DNA of 64,000 nucleotides from Tetrahymena elliotti 4EA (Eukaryota; Ciliophora; Oligohymenophorea; Hymenostomatida; Tetrahymenidae), in contig AFXF02001781.1 of the NCBI GenBank assembly GCA_000231825.2, positions 124,001 through 188,000 of the forward strand, written 5' to 3'. A model generated the notes under the pieces. That model was given only the letters and a program-made list of their open reading frames with translations. It made no database searches and was not told where the DNA came from. Shown here in pieces: positions 24,601 to 37,500 of this stretch (the first letter of the stretch is position 1; every line of letters begins with the position of its first letter). The translations under genes were made by a program, and so were the position numbers.

Positions 24601-27600
24601 TAAAATTTTACATTGTGCTTATGAAATATTTCTCAAAGTAAAAGTAAAAAAGACAACTTATTTAAACATAAAAGAAGAACATTGTTTAGACATTTATTAA
24701 GTTGTAAATTAAAAATCACGATGATGAGTTTGTCACTGAAGATTATTTTGTCAAAACTGTTTAGTTTGAAGGATAAGATGATAGTTAAAGAGTTAAATTT
24801 TATGTTACATTAATATCTAAGAGAAATGCTAAAGATAGATTTTCAAGTGTATTTACCTCAGATGATATATTGATGAACTTAAATTTGAATAGATTCAAAA
24901 ATTAGATACAATACACAATCAATAATATCAGATCATCATTTATCACTTCGGTCAGTCCTTTTATGTAAATTTTTTTTTATTGTTTATTGATAGTAATTTC
25001 AATTATTTAGAGTTATTTAGAACAAACAAGTAATTATTGATTGGACTGCCTAAAGAAATCATAACTTAGAAAAAATGAGCTAAAATAATGTTAAAGAAGA
25101 TGCTTTTATCTTCGAAGAAAGCATTTAGATGTGTAGCAAGTTTATAAATTAAAATGCAGCTAATTTGATTAATTTTGTTTATAGAAAAAATAGCTTTACT
25201 GGGAAATTCTATAATATGCTTGAAAAAACAATACAAATACAAAATTATTTTAGAAGAAGAATTTGTTAGTAAAAATTAAAAGTATTACTTCAATAATCTA
25301 AAAAAAGAGATAACGAAATTATTTTAAAGAAAGGAACATATTATGAGTAAATTTATTTTATGAGTTTAATTGTTTCAAATCTTCAATTTAAAAAAGCAAC
25401 TTTAGTCAAAAATACTACTAAATCTTATTGATTAAGAACCATAAAAATTTTTTTTTGAAGTCGATCGATTTTTAAAGAAATGTAAATAGTTTTATTTATT
25501 TTTTGATCTTTCTTTTAATTTTTTGTAAAGTAAAATAAAAGCATGTTTAAATTGACTCATCAAATTGCTTTAGAAATATAAAGAGAGCCAAAAAATACTT
25601 GGATAGAATAAGTATCTTTCACTGAAGAAGGATAGCTCTTATATTCTAATATAAATAATTCATTTATCAATAAAAGGTTAAAAGAGACATACAAATAAGT
25701 TAAATACACATTCAATCAAGATAAGTTGAAAGCTATTATCAAAATTTAATCTTTTGTCAGATTAAAGTTATAAAAGACCTTATTTTGTAGGAATTTTATT
25801 CAAAAAATTTCTAATACTAACAATCTTTTTGTAAAAACAGAATTAAAATTAAAAAAATTCACAGAGAGAAATAATAATGGGACATGGATCTAAAAGAAAA
25901 GAATAGAAATTATCAATAATGAAAAATGTGTAATTAAGTTTGCTGTTGATTAAAGAAGAAGTAAAATATAAATAAAAGCTCTGCTTTAAAATCTCTAAAG
26001 AAAAAACTGCCTTATCACTAAAAACATTCAGGTGAAAGAACTTTAGATTTAGGGTTATTACTCAAATGAAGAAATTAGGCTGTTTTTGAATAAAACAATA
26101 AATTTAACTAAGGTTTAGTTTGATCAAAAAAACTAAATAATAATAGATTCCCCTGAGATTCGTATTCTAATTAACAGTTCAAATTAGCTGCCTTATATTT
26201 CTAATGAAAAGATGAAGAGGATATAAAACAGAATGGCTTATAGCAAAAATATGACAAAAAAATTATTCGAATAAAGACCTCTAAAAAATATAAGGAATAA
26301 TACCAGATAATATGAATATTGCAAGCTAATTGATAGATAAAATATTGTACTTTAAAAAAATAAATTAAATTGTTTTAATAATAACTTTTAATTTTATTTT
26401 AGGAATAAAAAAGTGGTAAAGCACAAGAGTTTATTAATTGGTTAATAGAATAAAGAGTAGAGGATTACTTAGTTAAATCATAATAATAGGAAAAAAGTGA
26501 ATAAAGATAAAAGAACTTAGAACTAATATTTAGTAAATAGTAGTTAGTTAATAACTTTTATATGAGTGATAAGAATTTACAAAATAAGCTTTAAAAATCT
26601 TCTTAAATTGTTTTAATTGGTTCAATTATTAATAATTTTAGTAAATTTATCCCATCTTAAAACAAGTAAATAATTTATTCTGTTGAAAGATAAAATTTTA
26701 AATAATTTTAATAATTTAATTTAGAGTTAAAAGATAGAAAATATGGAGAGATGTAAATTAATATAATTTTGCTATGAAGGCTTAATAGATTAATGTCATT
26801 AAAAAATAAAAAATGTTACTTTATGACTTTGGTTTTGAAGATGAAAATAAAAACCAGATAAGATGTGAAATATATTGCTGTAAAGATGATAGATAAGTAG
26901 TTTTATTAAGCAATAAGCTTCTGAGTGAAAATAGTCAGCAAAATAATATGTTTATAGTTAATATAGAAGAATTGGGGCTATAAGAACATTTACTTGCAAA
27001 AGATTATTTCACAATAAGGAAAGCAATATTAAACTAACTCTCTATGAGATTAAAATATTTAAACAATAATTTTACTTTAATATCAATTGAAGATAAAGAT
27101 ACGTTTAGAGGAGATAAAAAAATGTATCAAAATAGTAAACAAAATTATTTTTCAAATTCAAATGATATTAAAATTATTGAATATTTTCCTGTAGTGTTTT
27201 GGTAAAATCAATTTTAGCAAATAAAATAAATGGATCTAAAAGTATTCTTTTAAAAAGAAAATGATTATCAATTGTTCATTTAAGGATAAAATTGTCTAAA
27301 ATAATTTGTTTAAAAAAGTTAAGATGTAAATAAACCTTGGGAAAACTAATTCATTTTTATAGAAAATGAGTGTTTTTATTCTTAAAAGTATTAGATAGAA
27401 TATTGCATAAGCTCATTTTTAGATATTTCTCAAAGGGATATCCACTTCATAGCATATTCAAATTTAAAAAGTTGGAAGATATTCTTTGGGAAAATATCTT
27501 TATTTTAGATACATCCAAAATTATATGCTTAAGTATCTTAGCATATTTCCTTTTTGCAAAAAGTTTTACCAGAAAACAGAGAGAAAATAAGAAATTTATT

Positions 27601-30168
27601 GATAAAAGTCTCACATATGATATCTAAGCAAACATAGTGTATTTTAATCAAAAATTTATTTAGCTTAAATTTAAATTAAAAATTAATTGAAAATGTAAAA
27701 AAAGAATACTTAACTTGTAAAATCTAAGCCTTTTTAAGGTAAAAACTTAATACTAAAATTTACAAATTAACAAAATAACTTAAGCAAAAGAACTTTATTT
27801 TTATATGTAACATATTTTATCTAGAAGATTCAGATTATTTCTATAATTTGAAGGCTAAGTTCAATCTCATTCAAAGTAATTTCTTTTTATTTAAATAGAG
27901 TATTTTAGTTACTTTTTTGTTACAGATATATTATACTTAGAGGGATATAAAATATTAAGAAAAAATTTAGATTAGAAATAAGAAATTTTATATTCAGTAG
28001 ATCTAAATAGAGAAGAGGAAATATTAAATTAAATATAAAAATTATCTATTATCAAAGATTTCTAATATATTAGAGCTATTCTTAAAGTTTATGCCAATAA
28101 CAACTTAAAAAAATTAATAAAAAATGATAGCTTGAGATAAAATTAAAATTCTCTTGAAGAAAATAAGCTCCTCATAAAGTCAATAACAAAATTATAGGCA
28201 ATTTGGAGATAGAAATATATCAAAGAATCAATTATGATTTAAAAATAATTACAATAAAATTAGAAAGAATTAAATAGGGTGAAAAGGTTTTTCGGATATA
28301 AAAATAAAAATTACTTTTATGTCACATTTTATGAAGAAAAATCTAAAATTGTTCTTAAAGCTGCACAAATGAATTCAAACCAAAAAATTTATCTTGGTGT
28401 TGTTGATGATAACTAAGAAAATTTCTAATTTAAAAAAAATAAAGAAAGCAAATTTTTCTATTTGTGGGAAAGAGCAACACTAGACAAATAAAATTTAAGA
28501 ATTAATTTCAATTTTAGCGAAAATTTTGTTGCAGTCAAGCAAGATAATTTTTTATCTAATTAAAAGATGCAAGTTTTGACTGAAAAAAATTTTGATTTAA
28601 CAGTTGTTTATTCCAAAGGAGAGAAGTTTATTTAAAAGATTGAGGAAATTTCTGAAAAGCCAAAAATTTTAAATCTAAAAAGTTGCTTTTAAAAATAATT
28701 TAATCAATCAAAACAAGACTAAGAAGTAACTGATAATTTATCTAATAATGATAGCACTTATTTTTAGTAACAAGATGACTAAGATACTTTTATTATTAAT
28801 GTGGACATAAATAGTCTAAAACCGATAAACAAAAAAGGAATATATGATCAAAAGTAAAAGTAAATATCGCCTAATAAACCTGTCTAAGAAATTGCTTAAG
28901 ACATAGCCAAAAGCTTGTAAGTATACAATGATGGAACAATTCTAATGGATTGTAATAGTATTAATTCTTAAGCTGTCTCTATTAGCTAGGTTTGTAGGAA
29001 AAATAATTACCTTTCAAATTCTCTTGGTTAAAAAGACTATTCAAAATCAGACGATGATCAACTAGAAATAAAACCTATTGTATCATGTATTAAAAAGGTA
29101 GGATAATATATTTTAATTTTTGAAAGTATTTTTATCATTTAAATAAATAATAGGTGTTAAAAAAAGGTATTTTATATACTGAGTCAAAGTAGAAAGTTAC
29201 GATAGCTATCAAAGAATATTAAGAAAATCAAAACAGTTTCTTAAGAATCTAGACTGAATAAATGTATTATCAATGCAAAAATTTTTACACAATTGAAATA
29301 TATGATAACATGTACAAAAATATTTTGGAATGGAAATTAGATTGTCAATAATTTGAAACTTTGATATTTATCTCCAAATAAAATAAATTACATTTAAACT
29401 AAGAAAAAGCATTAAAATTACTTATTACTTCTATGCTCTATTATTAGAATGTAAATATCTTTTTTATTTTTTAAGGATCATATAAAATTTGTATTTTTAC
29501 AGATACTGATTATTGAAGTAGATGACAGCATAGATCTTGAAGTATTTCAAAATAAACCAAAATAGATCTTGCTAGTTAATAAAAGGACAATTAGAGGATT
29601 TTAAAAATTAGCAAGAGAAAAACTCAAATTGATAAAGATTTAAAATGCTAAAAATGAATGGAGTTTGATGAAACCTCTTGTTATAACTGAATTTGTATGT
29701 TGTATAGAGACATATTAATAAAACTCAGAAGAAAGTGAAAAAATAATTAAAGATGTTTATTATAATGTTGAAGTGAAGAATAAATTAGATAAAAATTAAG
29801 ATTCCATTAACACTGATTTTATCAAATTTATTATTTATGAGAAATCGGATGATAAATATATCATAAAATGTTGGGATTTAAGTAATTATTCTTCCATAGA
29901 ATAAAGTTTAAATGTCAACCAATTGAAATCAATTAAGAAACCAAATCAAATTAACATTCCAACCCTAATTTAAGCAAATCTTATTGTTGGCCTGGAGTCA
30001 GTTTCTGATAAATAATAATAATAATTCTCATTTTATTAAAATAAATAAGAATAATTAGAGTCAAATGATTACTTAGAATTAAATATTAATAGTTTCTTTT
30101 TCAACCTGAACATGGCCAATCTAAAAAAATAACTAAGGGATATTAACAAAAAATTGAAGTAAAATTGA
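21694..30168 (+). CDS. Giant IQ-motif protein with repeated beta-rich modules, 2641 aa
   Basis: Twelve exons: 21694-22261, 22323-23161, 23217-24964, 25011-25346, 25397-25481, 25531-26346, 26403-26752, 26789-26896, 26935-27875, 27926-29097, 29154-29450 and 29503-30168. Coding length is 7926 bases, divisible by three. Introns are only 36-61 bp. The first 470 residues include a helical region. Residues of about 480-800 are serine/proline/glutamine-rich and probably disordered. From about residue 850 on, IQ-like calmodulin-binding helices (for example IQIQNYFRRRICQQKL near 1123, IKIQSFVRLKLQKTLF near 1260, CKIQAFLRQKLNTKIY near 1876, ITKLQAIWRQKYIKES near 2015) alternate with beta-rich segments. 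These segments carry YFYVTF, YFMTLVLK and FYVTLI type strands. The architecture suggests a calcium/calmodulin-regulated scaffold, perhaps cortical or ciliary. Domain identity of the beta modules (C2-like?) is unproven. No membrane segment is clear. Confidence 0.8.
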
Positions 30169-30706
30169 TTGCTATCATCTTCAACAAATAAACTTTAAAA
30201 CAAGCAACATATATGTTAATACTTATTTATAATCTTTTATATAGAATAGTAAATTTGATTATTAAATCCTTAACTAACTCATACATTTTTAGAAAATAAT
30301 ATAATACTTATAAAATGATTTATTTCTGTGAATTAGTTTTATTTGTTTGCTTTTATGAATTCTAAATTATTCTTATTTGAATTCCATCAGCAGCAGAGAG
30401 AACATTTTTTAGATAGTTTCTTATCTGATCATATCTAACACTATTTATAATTTATTATAATTATAATTTATACGTCATTTTAGACTTGATAAGGAATTAT
30501 AATAATTTACTTTTGTTGAGATTATTCATAATTTCCATAAACGATTAAAAATAAAACCAAGAAAATAAATACTTTTTTTTATAATATTTAATTATTATAA
30601 AGAATTCTAAATTAGAATAAGAAAAATTAAAACTCAACAATTTCAGCAATCACTTTGCCTTATTAGATTTTAAAATAATACTAGCTTAATTTTTTTAAGA
30701 TATAAA
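30169..30706. other. Spacer
   Basis: AT-rich; no features recognised beyond presumed promoter of the small zinc-finger gene. Confidence 0.5.
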
Positions 30707-30961
30707 ATGGGATCAGCTGAATCATATGAAAAAAATGATGTTTAGATTCCTGACTGGTCTAAATATTGTCCTACATGTGGTAATACGGGGTATTTACTTT
30801 CATATAAAATATGTTCTAACTGCAACGGGCAAGGTTATGTCTTTGAAAAAAATTATCAATCTTAAGGAGGAGTATGTTCATATTATGAAAATACTAAATG
30901 CTGTTATTATTGTCAAGGTAAAGGAGAATCTAGAGAAAGAGAACCTTGTAAAGATTGTTGA
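30707..30961 (+). CDS. Small DnaJ-type CxxCxGxG zinc-finger protein, 84 aa
   Basis: Single exon; ATG 30707, TGA 30959. Four cysteine pairs give the rhythm of the DnaJ central zinc-binding domain: CPTCGNTG, CSNCNGQG, CYYCQGKG and CKDC. The last pair ends the protein, so it lacks the final GxG. There is no J domain, glycine/phenylalanine linker or C-terminal substrate domain. Stand-alone cysteine-rich domains of this kind occur as thiol/disulfide helper proteins and as assembly factors in other eukaryotes. Which role applies here is not visible. The N-terminus MGS is a possible myristoylation start (glycine at position 2, serine at 3), an inference only. Confidence 0.8.
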
Positions 30962-31705
30962 ATAACTTTGAAGTTTACTTTATATTAAAGGAAGATACTT
31001 TATTATATACTCACTATATATCACAAAAGCATTTAATTAATAAGTCATTATTATATTCTTTTATATTTAATATTACAAATTATATTTTTTGTTTGGTGAA
31101 AATACCAAATATAGATTGATTAAAACAACATCAGGTTTTTTCTTTTATTTATGTTTAAACTCTTAACTTTCATTCAAAGTAAAAAGCAAATTGTGATTTA
31201 AAATCTTTTTGAAATTATAATGAAATTAATAAGATGAATTAATAGATAATTAATCCTCTCTAATTCTTCAGCAATACATCTTCTAGTGATAATCTCAAAA
31301 AATATTAATTTTTTCAGGTCCAGCTTATGTTTAAGAAAAATATGCTAATTTCATAAAGACCACACCCTGTAAACATAATTTAAAATTGTATTTTTTGGCA
31401 GTTTATTAGACAGAATAAATTATTCATTCTAAAAATAAAAAAAAATTTTAGAAAAGAATTAAAAAAATTAAATATGTATGAGAGGAGTTGTTTTATTTGA
31501 TAATGATATTTAATACCGAAGGAAATATTTATCTTGATAGAATTATAAACATAAATAGAATACTTTAATAAATTTAGTTTCTTAAATCTAAGTTGAATGA
31601 ACATAAATTTTAATAAATTTTTTAATGAATGAAATTGATAGATTTTTTATTTAATAAATTAATTTTTTTATCCAAAGAAAAGGTTGTTAATTGTAAGAAT
31701 TTTTA
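30962..31705. other. Spacer between convergent genes
   Basis: AT-rich. A short hairpin (TTTGGT, GAAAAT loop, ACCAAA) lies at about 31093-31110 in the 3' flank of the zinc-finger gene. Nothing else is recognised. Confidence 0.45.
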
Positions 31706-34204
31706 TCAGTTTTAAATCAACTCTAAGACATTTTCTTATATGAATCTGTTTGCATCAATAGAGGAAATAAAACGTATGCAGCATTGTAGGGTAATTAATA
31801 AATATCCTGAATGGCTATTTAATGTATTTTTAGTAGCAAAGTTTTCAATAATCTTGCAATGAGCAATGATATCGTAAATTTCACTTTTAATTAAGATGTA
31901 AGAAAATATTCCTACTAAATTATCTGCATCATAGTAGATATCTGATTAATCAATTCCGAAGTATTCATAAAAGTCTTTTATACATTCATTGATAAGGTCT
32001 TGAGTTTTAATTATTACTTTTAATTTATGTACAGGACTTCTTTAATATGATATTGTTTTTAAATGTTCAAAAGCTCTTTAATATGGTGGTACAAATGTAA
32101 ACCCTTTTAAGGTATTAGTGTCGTTTATTGAACAATTTTACTTCCCCATTTTTAGTTAGAGCTTTTAGAGGGTTTTTTCATCAAGGCAGTAGTCATCTTT
32201 TACCTTCAAAATATCTAACTTGATATGTTTGTGGAGCAATTTGGCATTCTTGAAATATTAATTTGATAATTTTGGCTCGAAATGACAATGAGACACGTAT
32301 ATAATAGAATAAACAGCATCATTTTAAAATAGAATAGAACACAAGAAATTAATTAGGTTATCAGTTGTTATGAAGCGATCTGCATACTTGCATTTATCAA
32401 CTAAATCGTCTAAGTTATAATATTCTCTTATAACCTCTAAATATAGTGTTACAAATTCTTTTAAATCTTAAATACTCTTCACAATTTCATTTTCTTCTAG
32501 CTTTTAAAGATTTTTACCATATTAGCTTATATAGTAATCAATAAAATTATCTCGAATAACACGCAGAGGTTTCTCTTAGGTGAAGTTATTTTCTTCTACC
32601 AAGTGTTACTCTATAACCAAAGTGATCGTTTTATAGTAAACGACAGCTTGATAAAGTTCAAAGTCTTACTCTTGTAATACTTCACTATTTATCAAAAGCG
32701 TGTTAGTTTTTATTACATTTGAGCTATTATTTAAAACATCATCAACTAATTAATCATGAACGCTTTCATCAAATCTAGAATCATTCAATCCTTATTATGA
32801 TAAACCTCTAGATGTTACTTCGCTTGTGTTTCTGCTTAAGCTTGATTGATGCATCATTTTTCTTTTTAATGAGTTAGAACGTATTCTATTCTTATATTTG
32901 CTATCTATTTTTAATTTTGATTTGGAATCTGGATTGATTTATTGGGTGACTATATCTATACTCCTCCCTAGCATTTCCATTTTACTATTAACTCGATCTT
33001 CTTTCAAAACAGAAACTATTTTAGAGTTATTTGTGGATTTTTTTTCTGAGCTATCTTTAGCGGTTAAGTCTATCTTATTACTTTAGCTACTTTTTTAATC
33101 TTCTTACTCTTTTTTAGGTCCTGAGCTCTAACTAATCTAATTACTTTTACTGCCTTAAGATTATTCTAAGTATTCTTAATAGTTGTCCATTTGAACAAGG
33201 ATTTATTCGTTTTTCAGACTTTCACGCAAACTCTCTACATCTTCTTCTAAAATAACAGAATTTTTTATTGCTTTTTTAATATCCTTGGCTATTTGCAAAT
33301 CTTCTTGAGACTGCGATTTGGTCATATCAATAGAGTTACTATTTTAATAAGACAATTTGCTGCCCTGTTTATTTTCTACTGTAGTCCTTTTAGAGGAAAT
33401 AGCTTTACTTGAACTCTCTCTCTTCAACTTTGAATCATCTAAAGTATTCTATGCATTTTAAAATAATTCTTATTATTCCGTATCAGCATTTTTGTATCCT
33501 TGGAATCTTTTGTTAATTAAATCAAAAAGACCTCCTGACCAGCTATTCTCAATAAACCTTGTATTCTTAACAAGCAACTTAAAATGCTTTAACCAATTTT
33601 CTGTTTATTATTTTTTCTTCTTAAACATGCAAAAGCAATATTTGTCTGTGTTTTCTTATGTTTCATTTTCTCTTTCATCAATTAGATCTTCATGTAACTC
33701 ATCTAAGTCTTAGTAGCTTACTCTACTATTTTGCAATTTTACTTCATTAAGCTCCATCAAAGAGGGCTCTTTTAGATTCTAATTTATCTTGCTTGCATTT
33801 CTTGGATTTTCAAAATATATTTATTTATTCTCTTCATTATCTGCTGTCTCTTACTGAGGTGTATCATTAAAATTAAAATTAATAGACTGTTGTTATTGTA
33901 AATTACTATTTGATTTTATCTTAAAGTTATTCATATTTTAATTACTTTCCTAATCTACCTTAGAAGGCTATTCTATAACTTCTGTGCTACCATTTTGTGA
34001 TATATTTATTTTTTATGAGTTAAATTCATTTAAATTTTATTCATTTTATGAACTACTTTTACTGTTTTTTTCTTAAGCTATTACTTATAAAGATATCTCA
34101 AGTTAATTATGAGAATAATCTTCCTTTTACTTGCTTGTTTCTGGGTAATCAGAACTACTAATCAACTTTTGATTGAGGTCATTTTTATTTTCATTTGCGT
34201 CCAT
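31706..34204 (-). CDS. VPS9-domain protein, probable Rab5-type guanine nucleotide exchange factor, 832 aa
   Basis: Single exon; ATG at 34204, TGA at 31706. The first 180 residues and a middle stretch (about 240-480) are serine/glutamine/asparagine-rich and acidic, likely disordered. A short cysteine plus basic patch (YCFCMFKKKKQ) near residue 190 precedes a compact segment with tryptophans. The C-terminal third is helical and ends in a VPS9 fold at about residues 680-815. It shows SPVHKLKVIIKTQDLINECI, the acidic DQSDIYYDADNLVGIFSYIL helix and SGYLLITLQCCIRFI. In this family the aspartate before the NLVGIFSYIL-type helix contacts the Rab GTPase. VPS9 proteins activate Rab5-class GTPases in endocytosis. 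No catalytic loss is evident. The gene is in a head-to-head arrangement with the LRR gene starting at 34691. Confidence 0.85.
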
Positions 34205-34690
34205 TTTACTTTGCTATCTCTTTTACTGTTCAATGAGAAAGTATGGATTGAATTTTAATAGGCTAACAAATTTGTATATTTAACTTAAAGCACTTATTAA
34301 CTTCTAATTTGTTTCCTATTGTGTATTTCTAATTAATTACTTCCGTGGTCAGGATTACTAATCTTATTTTTTATAGATTAACAAAAGTGGCAACAAAAAG
34401 ACTTAAAATGTTTGATTATTTTTTTGTTATCAATTAATATCCAAATTGAAAGGGATATAAATTCAAATGGGATGCTCAAAAATACTTCTCAATGTCTATA
34501 CTACAATTGTGAAATATAAAATTAATATCCCTCTAACTATTTAAATAAAGTAAACATTTGTAAACAATTTAATACGCATTTACACATTAAAAAGCCTTTG
34601 AAACTTTAACCATAAAATATCACAAATAATCTTGAACAAATAAAAAAATAAATAAGTAAATTATCTTTATTTGCTGTGTTTAAAAGTGAA
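34205..34690. other. Shared upstream region of divergent VPS9 and LRR genes
   Basis: A 486-bp AT-rich region between two divergent starts. It must contain both promoters. No defined motif could be identified. Confidence 0.5.
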
Positions 34691-36445
34691 ATGCTTTAAT
34701 CTAATTAATAAGAGCTCATCTCATAAAGAAGGAATTTTTCAACAATATAAAATTTCCTAAAAGCACCTTTTTCATCTCTTGAATGGGCTGAAATTACAAT
34801 TGATAATTAACTTTCTAAAAACATAGCATTTTAGCTCACTTATGGATTATCTTAATGTATCAATCTTTAGATTTTGAAAATAAATATTCTAAGAAAAGAT
34901 GATGAAGAACTATCATTTGAAATTTAATCTCTAATTTCTTCATTTAATCATTTAAAAAATCTACTGTCTCTGACATTTAATTGTAATAAATGTTAAAAAA
35001 TTGTTTTAGAAGATTTATCAGAATTCTTCTTTGCTTTGTAAAATTGTAAAAATATGTAAACTTTAGAAATTTGTTTAGAACTTAAAGGAGATAAAAGGGA
35101 ATTAGATTTTAGAGGATTAATAAATTTAACAAATCTTTAAGATCTTAAACTCAGCTTAGGTTAATCCCATATACATCTTTAAAAACTTGGAGTTGTTTTA
35201 GAGAAATTATCAAATCTCCTGGCTTTGAGTATAACAGTGGTTTTATATGAAGAAAATAACAAATAATTAAAAAGCTTTTATTCTGCCTTAAAAAAATTGA
35301 CTAACCTTAAACACTTGAGCTTATTATTTTCTTGTGATGGTATACTATTTAATTTTAGCGACATTTATGAATTTTTACCTAATTTAACAAACTTATAAAC
35401 TATGGTTCTCTAATTAAAAAAATAAAATTATCTTAGCTTTGGTTTATTAATGCAAGAGTAGAGTAAAATTTAAGAAAATTTAGGATTATGCTTATAATAA
35501 TGTATAAATTTATCTGAGCTAACTATTGATTCAAGAGTAACTTTCTTGAATAATTAATATATTTAAGAAATATTAACTGCTTTGCCAAGCTTTCCTAACC
35601 TAGAGACTTTTAAATTATTTTATTCATACAAAAATTCACCAGGTGAAAAATATGAAGTAAATTTCTTGAATTTATCAAAATGTTTAAAGCTCTCAAATTT
35701 AGAACTCTATTTTGATGGTTATTAACGTGATGAATATAAAACATTAAATAGTCGTATAGCTTAAGATATTCTATATGGTCTAAGATTTTGTTCCTCTTTA
35801 ATTAATTTGGATCTTTACATGGGTTGGTTTATTTTACAATAATTAGGAAAAGAATTAGGTGAAGTTTTATTAAGATTATCCAATCTTTAAAATCTTTTTC
35901 TTAGATTAAATGAATGTCCTTTAAATATGGAAAATCTATTATGCTTATTTGATTGTTTTTCAAAATGTAAAAACATAAAAAACTCTTCTTTTTAATTAGA
36001 TATGAATAAGTTATAAATGCCAATTTAAAAATGCAATTTAAATTTTTCTAATATAACAAATTTGTAAGATTTATCTCTTGATTTGATTTAATATAAATTT
36101 AAAGGATAAGGGTGCTCAGAAAATTTTAACTAACTTCTAGAAAAATTCATTAATTTAAAATGTCTGAGCCTTAAATTAACCAAATAAAACTATGTTTTAT
36201 TAATAAGTCAATCAGCTAAAAAATTTACTCACCTGCATCACCTAAACATTTAATTTTTTAGTAGAAATAGATCTGATATTAATTTTTTAAGTTTCTAAAA
36301 TGAAGATGAAGTAATATGGTCTGAAATAGAGAAATGTGCGCATTTAAGAACTCTTAAAATAAACTATCATCAATGCTTTTCTTATATGACTAATAAAATC
36401 TCTAAAATAAAAAAATTAAAATATTTAGTTAAATTTAATTATTGA
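34691..36445 (+). CDS. Leucine-rich-repeat protein of the ciliate type, 584 aa
   Basis: Single exon; ATG 34691, TGA 36443. After about 60 residues the protein is built of irregular repeats with L, I, F spaced as in leucine-rich repeats. Examples are LTNLKHLSLLFSCDG, FPNLETFKLFYS, CLKLSNLELYF, FVNLKCLSLKL-like and CAHLRTLKINY. The units are of uneven length (about 30-55 residues), as in the large, rapidly evolving LRR families of ciliates, which act as protein-binding solenoids. No kinase, F-box, signal peptide or membrane segment is seen, so the partner is unknown. Many leucines are TTA, and glutamines are mostly TAA. It could belong to a multi-copy family, which would need a genome search. 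Confidence 0.82.
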
Positions 36446-36795
36446 AGATGTTTAAATAGATAATTTTGATTTAACATGCTAGAATTTTTAAAAGTTTTAA
36501 AATTTAGATGTTGTTTTAAATGATTACATAGATAATAGAATTTTCTTTAAAAATTAATTTAATGCTCTCTTTCAAGAAGCTACTTTGAAAGTTATTTAAA
36601 TAATTTTGGTGTTAATCTTTTAAAATAAAATGTTTAAAAAATAAACAATATCTCTAACTAAAACACTATTTCTAAATTTTTTATTTGACAAAATATCAAT
36701 CTTATTAGTTTTCATTCTAAAAATTTATAAAGTTTTTTAAAGAATTATATATAGCCTGGACAACTGGACAAGATTAATAATGATTATATTTATAT
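36446..36795. other. Spacer with possible LRR remnants
   Basis: AT-rich region after the LRR stop. It has a short direct repeat CTGGACAA near 36752-36770. Some leucine-rich coding-like scraps could be decayed repeats, but no frame is convincing. Confidence 0.35.
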
Positions 36796-37500
36796 TCAAT
36801 TTATTTAGTTTTATATTTTTTGCTCAATTTCTCGTCTTGCCTTTTCTTCCATAATTATTTTGACAAGTCCTTTAGAGATGTTGACTGCCATGAGTACAGG
36901 GTCTTTATCATCCATATTGAGTCTAATTATGTGCGAAGTTTTAAGTTTTTTACCCTTACCTTTTCTGAATGCTTGATAGAGTACTCTAGATAGAGAGATT
37001 GCATCAAGGGAATCAGACTCCTTAATGATTTTGTTACTTTTAAATATGTTTCCTATAATAGCATAGGTTAGGACTGCTATGTTATGATAAACTATATCAA
37101 AATCACCTTTATACTTTAATGAATTTTTATTTAAGATGTAAAGTAGTGGTGCACTGAGGTACATTGCTACTTTAATTTTTTTTTCTTACCTCTCTGTTTC
37201 TTATCTAAGAGTCTTCATATATTTCATCTTTTAGATATTCATTATTGGTTATCATCTAAACAAGTCTTTGAGGAGAGATGTTATTGAGAATCGGCATGTC
37301 CGATGCGAGTCTCTGGTTATCACATTGATGGTTAACTATTATCTTTTAGCTTGTTTAGCTAGACTGTCTAGGTAAGCTGGGTTGAGGTACTCTGTGACCA
37401 CCTACTTGTACATTTTTGCTGCTTGATCAAGAATTTCTTAGACATTGATAGAGTCATCTAGATCTGCTTCAAAGTTTCCTGTGGAGGTTTAAAGTTAGCC
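36796..37500 (-). pseudogene. Frame-broken gene remnant of unknown origin
   Basis: Read on the minus strand, protein-like sequence continues from about 37490 to 36796 but in three successive frames. Segment one (about 37490-37325) contains FEADLDDSINVQEILDQAAK and KMYKQVVTEYLNPAYLDSLA. Segment two (about 37325-37190) contains SDMPILNNISPQRLVQMI. Segment three is an intact 148-residue frame from ATG 37242 to TGA 36796 with YLSAPLLYILNKNS and TSHIIRLNMDDKDPVLMAVN. The shifts do not fit GT-AG introns of normal length, although a strong-looking donor (GAG/GTAAGA) lies near 37190. GC content is visibly higher than in the flanks. TAA/TAG codons fall inside each segment, so it has been under ciliate code. 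I do not recognise the protein. It may be a decayed gene, a mobile-element fragment, or a live gene with unusual splicing or a sequence error. Confidence 0.5.

Noticed and set aside
25422..25542. End of one gene at TGA 25422 and start of another at ATG 25543 inside the giant IQ gene
   Set aside because: Removing introns 25347-25396 and 25482-25530 keeps the frame continuous and carries a beta-rich module across. The whole 12-exon coding length is then divisible by three.
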